DNA from: DATFRX01 sp035630615
GTDB lineage: Bacteria > Actinomycetota > Actinomycetes > Propionibacteriales > Nocardioidaceae
Direction of reading: 5' to 3'
DNA length: 64,000 bases
Assembly: GCA_035630615.1 (NCBI GenBank)
Contig: DASQKI010000075.1
Coordinates: 44,452 to 108,451, forward strand
Part shown: in pieces, positions 1 to 8,789 of the stretch
How positions within the stretch are numbered: position 1 is the stretch's first letter
How the letters are laid out: every line of letters begins with the position of its first letter
Program-made: the position numbers and the translations under genes
Notes under the pieces: model-generated
The model's input: only the letters and a program-made list of their open reading frames with translations
What the model was told of the DNA's origin: nothing
Database searches by the model: none

Positions 1-65
1 TCTTCGATGCTGTCTTCGGACTGGTCTTCCTCAGTCTTGCGCGGCGCGTCGTAGTCGGTTGCCAT
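1..65 (-). CDS. DUF4193 family protein, N-terminus only (cut by window edge)
   Basis: The minus strand reads MATDYDAPRKTEEDQSEDSI and continues off the window. This opening is characteristic of the small acidic DUF4193 proteins of Actinobacteria (about 100 residues, often with a C-terminal zinc-type cysteine cluster that lies outside this window). The ATG at 65 is preceded by AGGAGA eight bases upstream, which fixes the start. In many actinobacteria this gene lies close to sepH and an inositol monophosphatase, as here. Its function is unknown. The 255 bases between it and the IMPase stop hold no gene that I can support. Confidence 0.85.
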   Translation of the reverse strand, partial: MATDYDAPRKTEEDQSEDSIE

Positions 66-320
66 GGGAATCTCCTGACGCGAAGCCCGTCGCCTCGCGT
101 TAAATGTCTCGGTGCTCTCGATGCAGGTGGTGCATGCCCCCGAAAAGGTCTCGCGGGCGGACAGTGTGCCTTATACGGCGCCGAAGATCACGCTCATTCC
201 ACGACGCGAGTCGCGATGTGGGTCACATTTGGCCCCCGCCGCGCTCCGTCTAGTTGTTGCGCCCATAGAACGCACCGGACCGTCGGGACATTCCCCGCTG
301 CCGACGGGTCATCGTAGGGG

Positions 321-1127
321 TCAGAACCCGCACTCGGCGACGAGGGTCCGGAACGCGTCGAACAGACCTGGCGTCGCCGCGACGACGAGCCGCTCGTCGG
401 GCTCGTCGGAGTCCAGTCCGGAGACGATGGCGCCGGCCTCACGAGCGATGAGGACGCCGGCCGCCCGGTCCCATGGCTGCAGCCCCTCCTCGACGTACCC
501 GTCGATCCGCCCGGACGCGAGGGAGCAGAGGTCGAGGGCGGCCGAGCCGAACCGCCGAATGTCCCGGATTCGGGTGATCATGATGCCGACGGCGGCGGCT
601 TGGCGCGCCCGCTGGGCCGGGTCGTACCCGAATCCGGTCGCGATCAGCGCCTGACTCAGATCGGACGACGACGCCGCTCGCAGTCGGGTCGCCGGCCCCT
701 CGGCGTGGTCGCGGCGCCAGGCTCCCACGCCGAGGAGCCCGCTGTACTCGATTCCCAGCGGCACGTCAACGACGACACCGGCCCGTGCGACGCCGTCGAC
801 CTCGATGCCGATGGACACCGCGTACGCGGGCACGCCGTAGACGAAGTTGACCGTGCCGTCGATGGGGTCGATGACCCAGTCAACCCCAGACGAACCAGAC
901 TGTCGCTCGCCCTCCTCACCGACGAACCCGTCGTCGGGCCGGACGGCACCGAGGCGATCGCGGATCAGCTGCTCGGCGGCCGTGTCGACGTCGGTGACCG
1001 CGTCGGTCGGGCTGGTCTTGGTCGCGGCGACGTCGACCCGGCCTTCGGGTCGAAGGTCGCGAATCAACACGGCCGCCTCGTGCGCCGTCGACCGGGCGAG
1101 CTCGAGCAGGCTCTCGTCGTCGCTCAT
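321..1127 (-). CDS. Inositol monophosphatase family protein
   Basis: A 268-residue member of the Mg-dependent IMPase/FBPase-like phosphatase family, which hydrolyses inositol phosphates or related phosphate monoesters in the cytoplasm. Metal-binding motifs are in the expected order: GEEGE (about residue 70), DPIDGTVNF (about 88-96), and WDRAAGVLIAREAGA near residue 215. The ATG at 1127 is chosen because it overlaps the ferrochelatase stop as ATGA; a longer reading exists upstream but would run deep into hemH. The overlap suggests translational coupling in a hemH-IMPase operon. The exact substrate (inositol phosphate, histidinol phosphate or PAP) cannot be told from sequence. Confidence 0.93.
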   Translation of the reverse strand: MSDDESLLELARSTAHEAAVLIRDLRPEGRVDVAATKTSPTDAVTDVDTAAEQLIRDRLGAVRPDDGFVGEEGERQSGSSGVDWVIDPIDGTVNFVYGVPAYAVSIGIEVDGVARAGVVVDVPLGIEYSGLLGVGAWRRDHAEGPATRLRAASSSDLSQALIATGFGYDPAQRARQAAAVGIMITRIRDIRRFGSAALDLCSLASGRIDGYVEEGLQPWDRAAGVLIAREAGAIVSGLDSDEPDERLVVAATPGLFDAFRTLVAECGF

Positions 1128-2254
1128 GAGGTCGATGTCATGTCGGGGGCGTCGACGCCGCACAGGGCCGGATGGTCCGGCTCGCGAGCGTTGCGGCAGC
1201 AGCCGGCCGGACACACGTTCCAGCTCGGTGGTAGCCCGCCGACGGTCGCGCGAGGATGCTCCTCAGCACGCGCCGCCGTCGCCCGCTCGATCAGCAGCTC
1301 GCGCACCATCGCCACGAAGCGCGGATGGACCCCAGGGGTGGCGGCACGCACCATCGCGAGTCCGATGTCGTCGGCGATCTCGGCGGCCTCGGTGTCGAGA
1401 TCGAAGACGACCTCCATGTGATCGGAGACGAACCCGATCGGAACGACCACAGCCGCGTCGACGCCGTCGGCCCGCAATGCGCGCAGGTGATCGCCGATGT
1501 CGGGCTCGAGCCAAGGCATCGACGGCGCCCCGGAGCGCGAGCAATAGACCAGGTCGTGGTCGCGCGCGATGCCGCTTGCGTCGGCGACCGCGGCGGCTAC
1601 GACCGAGGCGACGTCGCGATGTTGCGCCTCATACGCGCCGCCCTCGGTGCCGTCGGACCGACCGCTGGCGTCGTTCATCGCGAGCGGGATGGAGTGCGTG
1701 ACGAAGACCAGTCGAGCGGTCTTGCGCATCTCGTCGGGAAGCTTGGCGAGCGCGGCGAGCGTCGCGTCGACGAACGGTGTCACGAAGCCGGGGTGGTTGA
1801 AGTAGTGCCGTAGACGGTCGAGGCGCGGCGCGCCGGGCCCGACTGATGCGACCGCGTCGAACAGATTCTCGCGATATTGCCGACATCCGGAGTAGGAGGC
1901 GTAGGCGCTCGTGACGAAACACGCGGCCCGCCGTACGCCGTCGACCGTCATCTGGCGCAGCGTGTCGGTCAGATAGGGATGCCAGTTGCGGTTGCCCCAA
2001 TAGATAGGAAGGTCGATGCCCTGGGCGGCCAGATCGGCCCGGATGGCGTCCCGCAGCATGCGGCACTGCTCGTTGATCGGCGACCGCCCACCGAACGCCG
2101 CATAGTGCTCGGCCACCTCGGAGAGCCGCTCCGGCGGGATGCCCCGGCTGCGGGTCACGTTTTCCAGGAAGGGGCGCACGTCCGCCGGGGTCTCTGGGCC
2201 GCCGAACGACACCAGCAACAGGGCGTCGTAGGGCGATGGGTCGAGACGGGGCAT
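1124..2254 (-). CDS. hemH: Ferrochelatase, actinobacterial coproporphyrin type
   Basis: A 376-residue class II chelatase that inserts ferrous iron into a porphyrin; in Actinobacteria the usual substrate is coproporphyrin III (the CpfC branch). Visible are the N-terminal LLVSFGGPE strand, the FVTHSIPLAMN segment carrying the catalytic histidine (about residue 185), and PIGFVSDHMEVVFDLD with the conserved glutamate (about 275-290). The C-terminus has CPAGCC and a further cysteine, plus an upstream SGCRQYREN cysteine, consistent with the [2Fe-2S] cluster of actinobacterial ferrochelatases. ATG start at 2254. It is followed by the IMPase gene with an ATGA overlap. Confidence 0.95.
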   Translation of the reverse strand: MPRLDPSPYDALLLVSFGGPETPADVRPFLENVTRSRGIPPERLSEVAEHYAAFGGRSPINEQCRMLRDAIRADLAAQGIDLPIYWGNRNWHPYLTDTLRQMTVDGVRRAACFVTSAYASYSGCRQYRENLFDAVASVGPGAPRLDRLRHYFNHPGFVTPFVDATLAALAKLPDEMRKTARLVFVTHSIPLAMNDASGRSDGTEGGAYEAQHRDVASVVAAAVADASGIARDHDLVYCSRSGAPSMPWLEPDIGDHLRALRADGVDAAVVVPIGFVSDHMEVVFDLDTEAAEIADDIGLAMVRAATPGVHPRFVAMVRELLIERATAARAEEHPRATVGGLPPSWNVCPAGCCRNAREPDHPALCGVDAPDMTSTS

Positions 2255-2378
2255 ACGTCCATCCTGTCAGGCACGGAAAACCCGTCCGCAAGTGCTGGAC
2301 GGCGGCGGTATCGTTGCCCGACTCGACAACCCACCATCCCGCGATCGCGGGAGGACATTCGGATGGCCTGGCCCTGAG

Positions 2379-3578
2379 ATGGCGCTGCTCGGACGCTACC
2401 GAACGATCCTGGAGATCCCAGGTGCATGGCGCTTCAGTGCGGCCGGATTCGTCGCCCGGCTGCCGATCTCGATGTTCGGTCTCGGCATCGTGCTCCTCGT
2501 CGCCGACCGGACCGGCTCCTACGGCCTCGCCGGCACGGTGGCGGCGGCGGAGGTCGTCGCCGGCGCGGCGGTCTCGCCGTTCAGCGCCAGGTTGTCGGAT
2601 CGGTTCGGTCAGGCCCGCGTCTTGCCACTGCTGGCGCTGGGATTCTGTTTCGCTACGGGTTTGCTGATCCTCGCCGTCGAGTCGGACCAGCCGACGCCGT
2701 TGCCGCACGCGGCTGCCTTGCTGGCCGGCGCGACGATGCCGCATATCGGGTCGAATGTCCGAGCTCGCTGGCGGTATGTGATCGACGACCGGCGACAGCT
2801 CGACACGGCGTTCGCGCTGGAAGCCGTGGTCGACGAGATGATCTTCGTGGTCGGGCCGGTGCTGGTCACGGTCCTCGCGACCCAGGTGAACCCGGGAGTG
2901 GCGTTGGCGACGACGGCCGGGCTGTGCCTGGTCGGCTCCACCTGGCTCGCCAGTCAGCACGCGACCCAGCCCGTCGTCGGCGGCGACGAGCACGGCCAAC
3001 GCGTGCGCGAACCGCTCGGCTGGCGGCTGCTCGCTCCGCTGATGATCGTGATGGTCGGCCTCGGCGGGCTGTTCGGCGGCAGCGAGGTGGTCTCGGTCGC
3101 ATTCGCCGAGGCGGAGGGGTCGACCGCGGCCGCCGGTTGGCTTCTCGCGTCGATGGCGGCCGGCAGCCTGATCGCGGGGTTGGTCACCGGCGCGGTCACC
3201 TTGCGCCAGCGGCCCGCTGTACGGGTGCGATGGGGCACCACGGCGCTCACTGCGTCGGTCGCGCCGCTCCCCTTCCTCCCGAGCCTGGGGCTGGTCGCCG
3301 CCATGCTCTTCCTGGCCGGCCTCGCCATCGCGCCGACCCTGGTGGCGGCGGTCTCGATGGTGGAGCAGACCGTGCCGCCGGCCCGCCTCACCGAGGGCAT
3401 CGCGTGGGTCACCGCCGGCATCATCTCCGGCGTCGCTCCCGGATCGGCGCTCGCCGGCGCGGTCGTCGATGCAACGAGCGCCTCCACGGCGTACGGTGTG
3501 TTGTTCGGGTTCGGGGTGCTGGCCATGGTGGCCGCGTGGCTGACCCTACCGCGAGGTCGATCGGGTTCGGCCGGGTAA
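2379..3578 (+). CDS. MFS transporter
   Basis: About 399 residues with twelve predicted hydrophobic segments and an MFS-type intracellular loop between TM2 and TM3 (SARLSDRFGQARVLPL, a motif-A-like GxLxDRxGRxxxL variant). This is an inner-membrane secondary transporter of unknown substrate, resembling actinobacterial drug-efflux-like permeases. I place the start at ATG 2379 (MALLGRYRTILEIPG); an in-frame upstream start at 2292 is possible, and no clear Shine-Dalgarno separates them. It is transcribed divergently from hemH with a short gap, and followed by sepH 75 bases later. Confidence 0.85.
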   Translation: MALLGRYRTILEIPGAWRFSAAGFVARLPISMFGLGIVLLVADRTGSYGLAGTVAAAEVVAGAAVSPFSARLSDRFGQARVLPLLALGFCFATGLLILAVESDQPTPLPHAAALLAGATMPHIGSNVRARWRYVIDDRRQLDTAFALEAVVDEMIFVVGPVLVTVLATQVNPGVALATTAGLCLVGSTWLASQHATQPVVGGDEHGQRVREPLGWRLLAPLMIVMVGLGGLFGGSEVVSVAFAEAEGSTAAAGWLLASMAAGSLIAGLVTGAVTLRQRPAVRVRWGTTALTASVAPLPFLPSLGLVAAMLFLAGLAIAPTLVAAVSMVEQTVPPARLTEGIAWVTAGIISGVAPGSALAGAVVDATSASTAYGVLFGFGVLAMVAAWLTLPRGRSGSAG

Positions 3579-3653
3579 CTCACCGGCGCGGTGGCTTGGA
3601 TTGGACCCCTTGGCCGACGAGACTGGTGCGCACGGACAGCTGGAGGCGAGAGC

Positions 3654-4607
3654 ATGCGAGATCTGCGCCTCGTGGGATTGAGCGAGGATCGAAAATTTCT
3701 GATCCTGCGCGACGAGGCCGGTGACGAGTGTCGCGTCCCTGCTGACGAAAGGCTACGGGCGGCGCTCCGGGGCGACCGTGCGCGACTCGGACAGTTGGAG
3801 ATCCAGATGGAAAGCGTCTTGCGACCACGCGACATCCAGGCCCGGATCCGGGCCGGGGAGAGTCCCGAAGACGTGGCCGCGGTCGCGCAGGTCCCGATCG
3901 AGAAGATCATGGGCTACGCCGTGCCGGTCCTCGCCGAGCGAGAGCACATCGCCGAGCGCGCCCGCCGTTCCGGCGTCCGCCGCAAGCACGCCGATGGTCC
4001 GGCGAGTCTGCTCGGCGACGCCGTCGACGAGCAGCTGCGTCGGCGTGGGAGCAAACCCCACGAGGCGACCTGGGACTCGTGGCGCCGCGACGACGGACGC
4101 TGGGCGGTCACCGTGGCGCCGGCGGGTGGCGGCAGGACGGCCCGCTACATCTTCGACGTGCCCGGCCGGTTCGTCGTGGCCGACGACGAGGCTGCAAGGG
4201 CGCTCGTCGGCGACCATCCCGAGCCGCCGGACCCGACCGAGATGGCGATCGCGTCGGCGGTCGCCGAGGCCGAGCTCAACGAGCCGCTGCCGCGCGTGGC
4301 CTACCGCGAAGACGACGAGACCGCGGCGTCGGTCACTCCACTGCATCGTCCGCGCCCGGCCCGGCCCGTGGCGGCATCGGAGCCGCTCCCCCTCGACGAA
4401 GACGACGACTCCGAGCCCACGATCGATCTCAGCGACGAGGCCGACCGGGCCGTCGGCGACGACGAGATCGACGTCATCGCGCGTGCGACCAACGAGTCGG
4501 GCGGGACCGGCGTCCGTCGGCCCAACCGTCGGCGTCGGGACCGCCGCCGCACGAGCGTCCCGAGTTGGGACGAGATCATGCTGGGCGGCAAGCCGCACGA
4601 CGAGTAG
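3654..4607 (+). CDS. sepH: Septation protein SepH
   Basis: A 317-residue protein of the SepH/DUF3071 family, an actinobacterial cell-division protein that binds FtsZ and promotes Z-ring assembly. The N-terminal domain (MRDLRLVGLSEDRKFL...) carries a helix-turn-helix-like stretch, RPRDIQARIRAGESPEDVAA (about 52-71), followed by the conserved EREHIAERARR helix. The C-terminal third is acidic and low-complexity (DEDDDSEPTIDLSDEAD) and ends in a basic patch RRPNRRRRDRRR, as expected for the disordered tail of the family. GGAGG lies 7 bases before ATG 3654, so an earlier start is unnecessary. DUF4193 and IMPase nearby match common actinobacterial synteny. Confidence 0.92.
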   Translation: MRDLRLVGLSEDRKFLILRDEAGDECRVPADERLRAALRGDRARLGQLEIQMESVLRPRDIQARIRAGESPEDVAAVAQVPIEKIMGYAVPVLAEREHIAERARRSGVRRKHADGPASLLGDAVDEQLRRRGSKPHEATWDSWRRDDGRWAVTVAPAGGGRTARYIFDVPGRFVVADDEAARALVGDHPEPPDPTEMAIASAVAEAELNEPLPRVAYREDDETAASVTPLHRPRPARPVAASEPLPLDEDDDSEPTIDLSDEADRAVGDDEIDVIARATNESGGTGVRRPNRRRRDRRRTSVPSWDEIMLGGKPHDE

Positions 4608-4649
4608 CGCTTATAGCGCCCACCGATTACTCGCGAGTACGGTCAGCGC

Positions 4650-6650
4650 ATGGCGTACTTCGTGACCGGGGCGACCGGCTTCATCGGGCGGCATCTCGTC
4701 GAGCAGTTGCTCGCCAACCGGACCGGCGACATCTTCGTTGTCGTCCGCAAGGGCTCCCTGGATCAGCTCGACCGGCTGCGTCGTCAGTGGGCCGACGGCG
4801 GCCGGGTCGTTCCGGTGATCGGCGACCTCACGGCTACCCGCCTCGGCGTCGACGACGACTGGATCGCCACCCATGCCGGCCGGATCGACCACGTCTTCCA
4901 CCTCGCGGCGCTCTATGACATGACCGCTGAACCAAAGCGCAACGAGGCGCTCAACGTCGGCGGCACCGGCGAGGCACTCGCCCTCGCGACCGCGCTCCGG
5001 GTCGGCTGCTTCCATCAGGTGTCGTCGATCGCGGTCGCCGGCGACTACTCCGGCTGCTTCGACGAGACCATGTTCGACGAGGGCCAGGGGCTGCCGTCGC
5101 CCTACCACCGGACCAAGTACGAGTCGGAGCGCCTGGTCCGCGACGAGGCCCAAGTGCCGTGGCGCGTCTATCGGCCGGCGATCGTCGTCGGGCACTCCGA
5201 GACCGGCGCGATGGACAAGGTCGACGGACCCTATTACTTATTCCCGCTGCTCAAGCGGATGCGCGACACCCTCCCGCAATGGATGCCGCTGATCGGCGTC
5301 GACCTGGGCGATACCAATATCGTCCCGGTCGACTACGTCGCGAAGGCCATCGACCAGCTGGCGCATCAACCGGATCTGGACGGTCAAGCGTTCCATCTGG
5401 TCAATCCCGATCCACAGCCGACGACCGAGGTCATCAACCTGCTCGCCGCAGCTGCCAAGGCGCCTCGCTTCGCCGTGCCGGTCGACCGTCGCCTGACGGC
5501 CCTGCTCCCCAACAACGACCAGCTCACCAAGGCGCTCCGACCGCTGCTCGAGACCCAGCCGGCCCAGCTCGCCCTCAGGCAGACCCTCGGCCGTGTCGGC
5601 GTGCCGCCCGAGGTGATCGGGCATGTGTCGCTGCCGACCGAGTTCGCCTCGCGAACCACCGAGCAAGCACTCGCCGGCTCCGGCATCAGTTGCCCCGACC
5701 TCGAGACGTACGCGCCGGCCCTGTGGGACTGGTGGGAGCAGCATCTCGATCCGTCCGTCCGGACCGACGCCGGGCTGCGTCGCTGCCTGCACGGCAAGAC
5801 CGTCGTGGTCACGGGCGCGTCATCCGGCATCGGCCGCGCCACCGCCCTCAAGGTCGCCCAGGCCGGCGGCATCCCCCTGCTCGTCGCCCGCGGCCACGAC
5901 AAGCTCGACGCGACCGCGCTCGAGATCGAGGCGCTCGGCGGCCGGGCCTACAGCTATCCGTGCGACCTGTCCGACATGGACGCCATCGACGCACTCGCCA
6001 AGCAGATCGCCTCCGACCACGACACCGTCGACGTCATCGTCAACAACGCCGGCCGATCGATCCGTCGGTCGCTGCACCTGTCGTACGACCGGTTCCACGA
6101 CTTCGAGCGGACGATGCAGCTGAACTACTTCGGCGCGATCCGGCTCGTCATGGGTCTGACCCCGAAGATGAGGGCAGGGGGCGGCGGACACGTGGTCAAC
6201 ATCAGCTCGATCGGCGTGCAGACCAATCCGCCGCGGTTCTCGGCGTACGTCGCGTCGAAGGCGGCCCTCGACGCGTGGTCACGGGTGGTCAGCTCCGAGC
6301 TGATCGGCGACGGCATCACGTTTACGACGATCCACATGCCGCTGGTCAAGACGCCGATGATCGCGCCGACGAAGATCTATGACGCGTTTCCGACCATCAC
6401 ACCGGCCCAGGCGGCTGACCTGGTGCTTCGGGCGATCAAGGACGAGCCGCACGAGATCAACACCCGGCTCGGCACGGCCGGCGAGGTGATTCACGCGCTC
6501 GCGCCGAAGACGATGTTTCGGGTGTTGCACCTGGCGTACCGGATCTTCCCCGACTCAGCGGCGGCGAAGGGCGGCGAGGCAAGCCGCGAGGAGCAGGCGA
6601 CCAGCGAGCAGCTGCTCCTGGCCCGACTCCTCAAGGGCATCCACTGGTGA
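4650..6650 (+). CDS. Double-SDR protein, acyl-CoA reductase-like (AcrA1/FcrA type)
   Basis: A 666-residue fusion of two Rossmann enzymes. Residues 1-370 form an extended SDR: nucleotide motif TGATGFIGRHL at 6-16 and YHRTK (Tyr152/Lys156). Residues about 380-630 form a classical SDR: TGASSGIGRAT near 387, NNAG, and SAYVASKAA with the catalytic Tyr/Lys. The architecture and length match mycobacterial AcrA1 (Rv3391)/FcrA-like reductases, which reduce fatty acyl-CoA to aldehyde or alcohol for wax-ester or lipid metabolism. That substrate is inferred from architecture; the protein could reduce another lipid thioester. ATG 4650 has only a weak ribosome site. Confidence 0.88.
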   Translation: MAYFVTGATGFIGRHLVEQLLANRTGDIFVVVRKGSLDQLDRLRRQWADGGRVVPVIGDLTATRLGVDDDWIATHAGRIDHVFHLAALYDMTAEPKRNEALNVGGTGEALALATALRVGCFHQVSSIAVAGDYSGCFDETMFDEGQGLPSPYHRTKYESERLVRDEAQVPWRVYRPAIVVGHSETGAMDKVDGPYYLFPLLKRMRDTLPQWMPLIGVDLGDTNIVPVDYVAKAIDQLAHQPDLDGQAFHLVNPDPQPTTEVINLLAAAAKAPRFAVPVDRRLTALLPNNDQLTKALRPLLETQPAQLALRQTLGRVGVPPEVIGHVSLPTEFASRTTEQALAGSGISCPDLETYAPALWDWWEQHLDPSVRTDAGLRRCLHGKTVVVTGASSGIGRATALKVAQAGGIPLLVARGHDKLDATALEIEALGGRAYSYPCDLSDMDAIDALAKQIASDHDTVDVIVNNAGRSIRRSLHLSYDRFHDFERTMQLNYFGAIRLVMGLTPKMRAGGGGHVVNISSIGVQTNPPRFSAYVASKAALDAWSRVVSSELIGDGITFTTIHMPLVKTPMIAPTKIYDAFPTITPAQAADLVLRAIKDEPHEINTRLGTAGEVIHALAPKTMFRVLHLAYRIFPDSAAAKGGEASREEQATSEQLLLARLLKGIHW

Positions 6651-6659
6651 GGCGAGCCG

Positions 6660-7520
6660 CTAGGCCGGGCCGGTCTCCACGGGTCGTGCCGGGTCGGTGA
6701 TCCACTCGCTCCACGACCCGGGGTACAGCGCGGCCTCGACCCCGATCAGATGCAGGGCCAGCACCTCATGCGCGGCGGTCACCCCCGAGCCGCAGTAGAC
6801 CCCGACCTCCGGCCGATGGTCTCCGGCCACGCCGAGCGCCTCGAACTGGCTCCGCAGTCGATCCGGCGGCTCGAACGTGCCGTCGTCGCCGACGTTGTCG
6901 CAGCTCGGTGCACTGCGGGCGCCCGGGATGTGGCCGGCCACGGGATCGATCGGCTCGACCTCGCCCCGAAACCGCTCGCCGGCGCGTGCATCCAACAAGA
7001 TCCCGGAGTCCGCGACGGTGGCCGCGCCGACCGCGTCGAGCATCGGCATCGCGCCGGGCGTCCCGACGAAGTCACCGGCCCGTGGCTGTGCGTCCTTGGC
7101 GCTGGTCGGTCCGCCGGCCGCAACCCACCCGTCGTAGCCGCCGTCCAGCAGCCGGACGTCGTCATGACCGTGATAGCGCAACAGCCACCAGGCTCGAGCC
7201 GCCGCAATGCCGTCGCATTGGTCGTAGACCACAACCGGGTCGAAGCGCCGCACGCCGGCGGCTCGCATCGTGGCGGCGAACCGCTCCGGGTCGGGCAACG
7301 GATGCCGCCCACCGTCGCCAGCCGGGTCGGACAGATCGTGCTCCAGGTCGACGAAGACGGCACCCGGCAGATGCCCGGCCGCATAGTGAGTGCGGCCGGG
7401 CGGGCCGTCGAGCGACCAGCTGACATCGAGCAACGTGACGGGCTCCCCCGACGCCAACAACTCGCCCAACCGCTCGGCGCTAACCAGTGTCGAGTGGGGC
7501 ACAACGGTCGAGGGGTGCAT
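6660..7520 (-). CDS. Sulfurtransferase (tandem rhodanese)
   Basis: A 286-residue two-domain rhodanese of the thiosulfate/3-mercaptopyruvate sulfurtransferase family. The inactive N-terminal domain carries HYAAGHLPGAVFVDLE and the C-terminal domain has the catalytic loop YCGSGVTAAH (Cys near residue 241), preceded by RGEVEPIDPVAGHIPGA. The CGSGVTA loop is common in mercaptopyruvate-type enzymes. ATG 7520 is supported by GGGGGAGG ten bases upstream. It is convergent with the double-SDR gene (9-base gap). Confidence 0.93.
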   Translation of the reverse strand: MHPSTVVPHSTLVSAERLGELLASGEPVTLLDVSWSLDGPPGRTHYAAGHLPGAVFVDLEHDLSDPAGDGGRHPLPDPERFAATMRAAGVRRFDPVVVYDQCDGIAAARAWWLLRYHGHDDVRLLDGGYDGWVAAGGPTSAKDAQPRAGDFVGTPGAMPMLDAVGAATVADSGILLDARAGERFRGEVEPIDPVAGHIPGARSAPSCDNVGDDGTFEPPDRLRSQFEALGVAGDHRPEVGVYCGSGVTAAHEVLALHLIGVEAALYPGSWSEWITDPARPVETGPA

Positions 7521-7608
7521 GACAGTCGATCCTCCCCCACGACGGCCGGCAAATACCACCCCATGTTGGCATCCGACCGCGGGTTTCAGCTCCCGACCGG
7601 CGGTCGGG

Positions 7609-8732
7609 TTAGCCTTGCGGCCCGCGGGACTGCGTCGGCGGATGCAGGGCGAACGCTTGCGCGATCTCGACCTGCTCGGCGACGGTCAACGGCAGCTCGT
7701 CGAGTTGGGCGCGTTCGGGGTTGCCGCCGGGCTCCGACGATTCGGCTCCAGCGCGTCCCGCAGGTCCCAGGGCAAGAGCGTCGGGTCGTCGGCCTCAGCT
7801 GGCGGGTAGTGCGGCCAGCCGACCGACTGGGCCAGCGTCACCACTGCTTCTTCCGAGGCGACCCGTACGAGAACCGTCCGGCCCTGATTGCTGTCGGCGT
7901 AGGTCAACACGGCGTAGCTGCCCTGTCCGCCGTCTCGAACCTCGCAGTCCCGCCCAGACGGGTCCATCGGGTGCAAGTCGATGTCGCAGAGGTCCGCCTG
8001 GGCGCTCCGCACATCCTGGGATCGCTGCGAGGTGATCATCGCGGCGTACTCGGCCCGGTCGTCGTCGACAGGGGCATGGCGTCGATCGTTCCGTTCGGGT
8101 CGCTCTCGCCCATCGCGTACGGCCACGTCAGGTCGGACCACACGCGGTCCTCGATGGCAGCCGAGAACGTGTCCCACTGCTCCTGCTGCTGCCCGGTCCG
8201 GCCTCCGGTGGCGACCGTCGGGGCGGGCTCGTTGCCGGCGCTCCAGTCGACTCCGGCGACGATGCCGGACCCGGCCAGGCCGACCGCGGCGAACGCGCCT
8301 ACCCCGGCCGTTCGCCTCCGTCGCAGCCGACGCTGACCAGCGGCCACGAGCACAGAACTGTCGATCCGACGCGGTACATGGACGCTCTTCAGCGGGCCGT
8401 ACGGCAGCCGGGCGAGCGCTCCGACGAGATCCAGACGCTCCTCGCCCGCCGTCGACATCGACCATTCGGGCAGCTCGGAGCGGACCACTTCTCGGCGCCA
8501 CGGACGTCGATGCTCGTCGGCGACCCCGTTGACGAGCGCGTTGGACGTAGGCATCAGGGGACCTTGTGCGGACCACGTGCGGCCATCGAACGTAGACCTT
8601 CAGGAGCACCGTCTGGACGACGTCCTCGGCCGCCGGCCAGCTTCCGGTCATCGCATAGGCGACGCGGAGCCAGCTGGCCTGCCGCCCCGAGACGAAGTCG
8701 TCGAAGCCTGCCCTACGGCTCAATGCGCTCAT
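7609..8732 (-). pseudogene. Decayed SigE-family sigma factor fused to its downstream membrane-protein gene
   Basis: From ATG 8732 the frame encodes an ECF sigma region 2 (FDDFVSGRQASWLRVAYAMT, then AAEDVVQTVLLKVYVRW). A frameshift near 8533-8540 moves the reading to a second frame (ALVNGVADEHRRPWRREV, then ALARLP). Directly after ALARLP, where region 4 should begin, the sequence becomes KSVHVPRRIDSSVLVAAGQ, a basic stretch and a transmembrane helix typical of the membrane protein usually encoded next to such sigma factors. Further shifts lie near 8045-8060 and near 7745. The last frame ends LTVAEQVEIAQAFALHPP and stops at 7609. So region 4 (the -35 binding helix) is gone and at least three frameshifts are present. 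This is a dead locus; an intact SigE-family gene occurs at 50.7 kb. Confidence 0.8.
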
Positions 8733-8789
8733 GTCATATTGACGGACTATCGGGGTCAAAGGTTGTACGGCCGCGACTATCGTGGTCGC

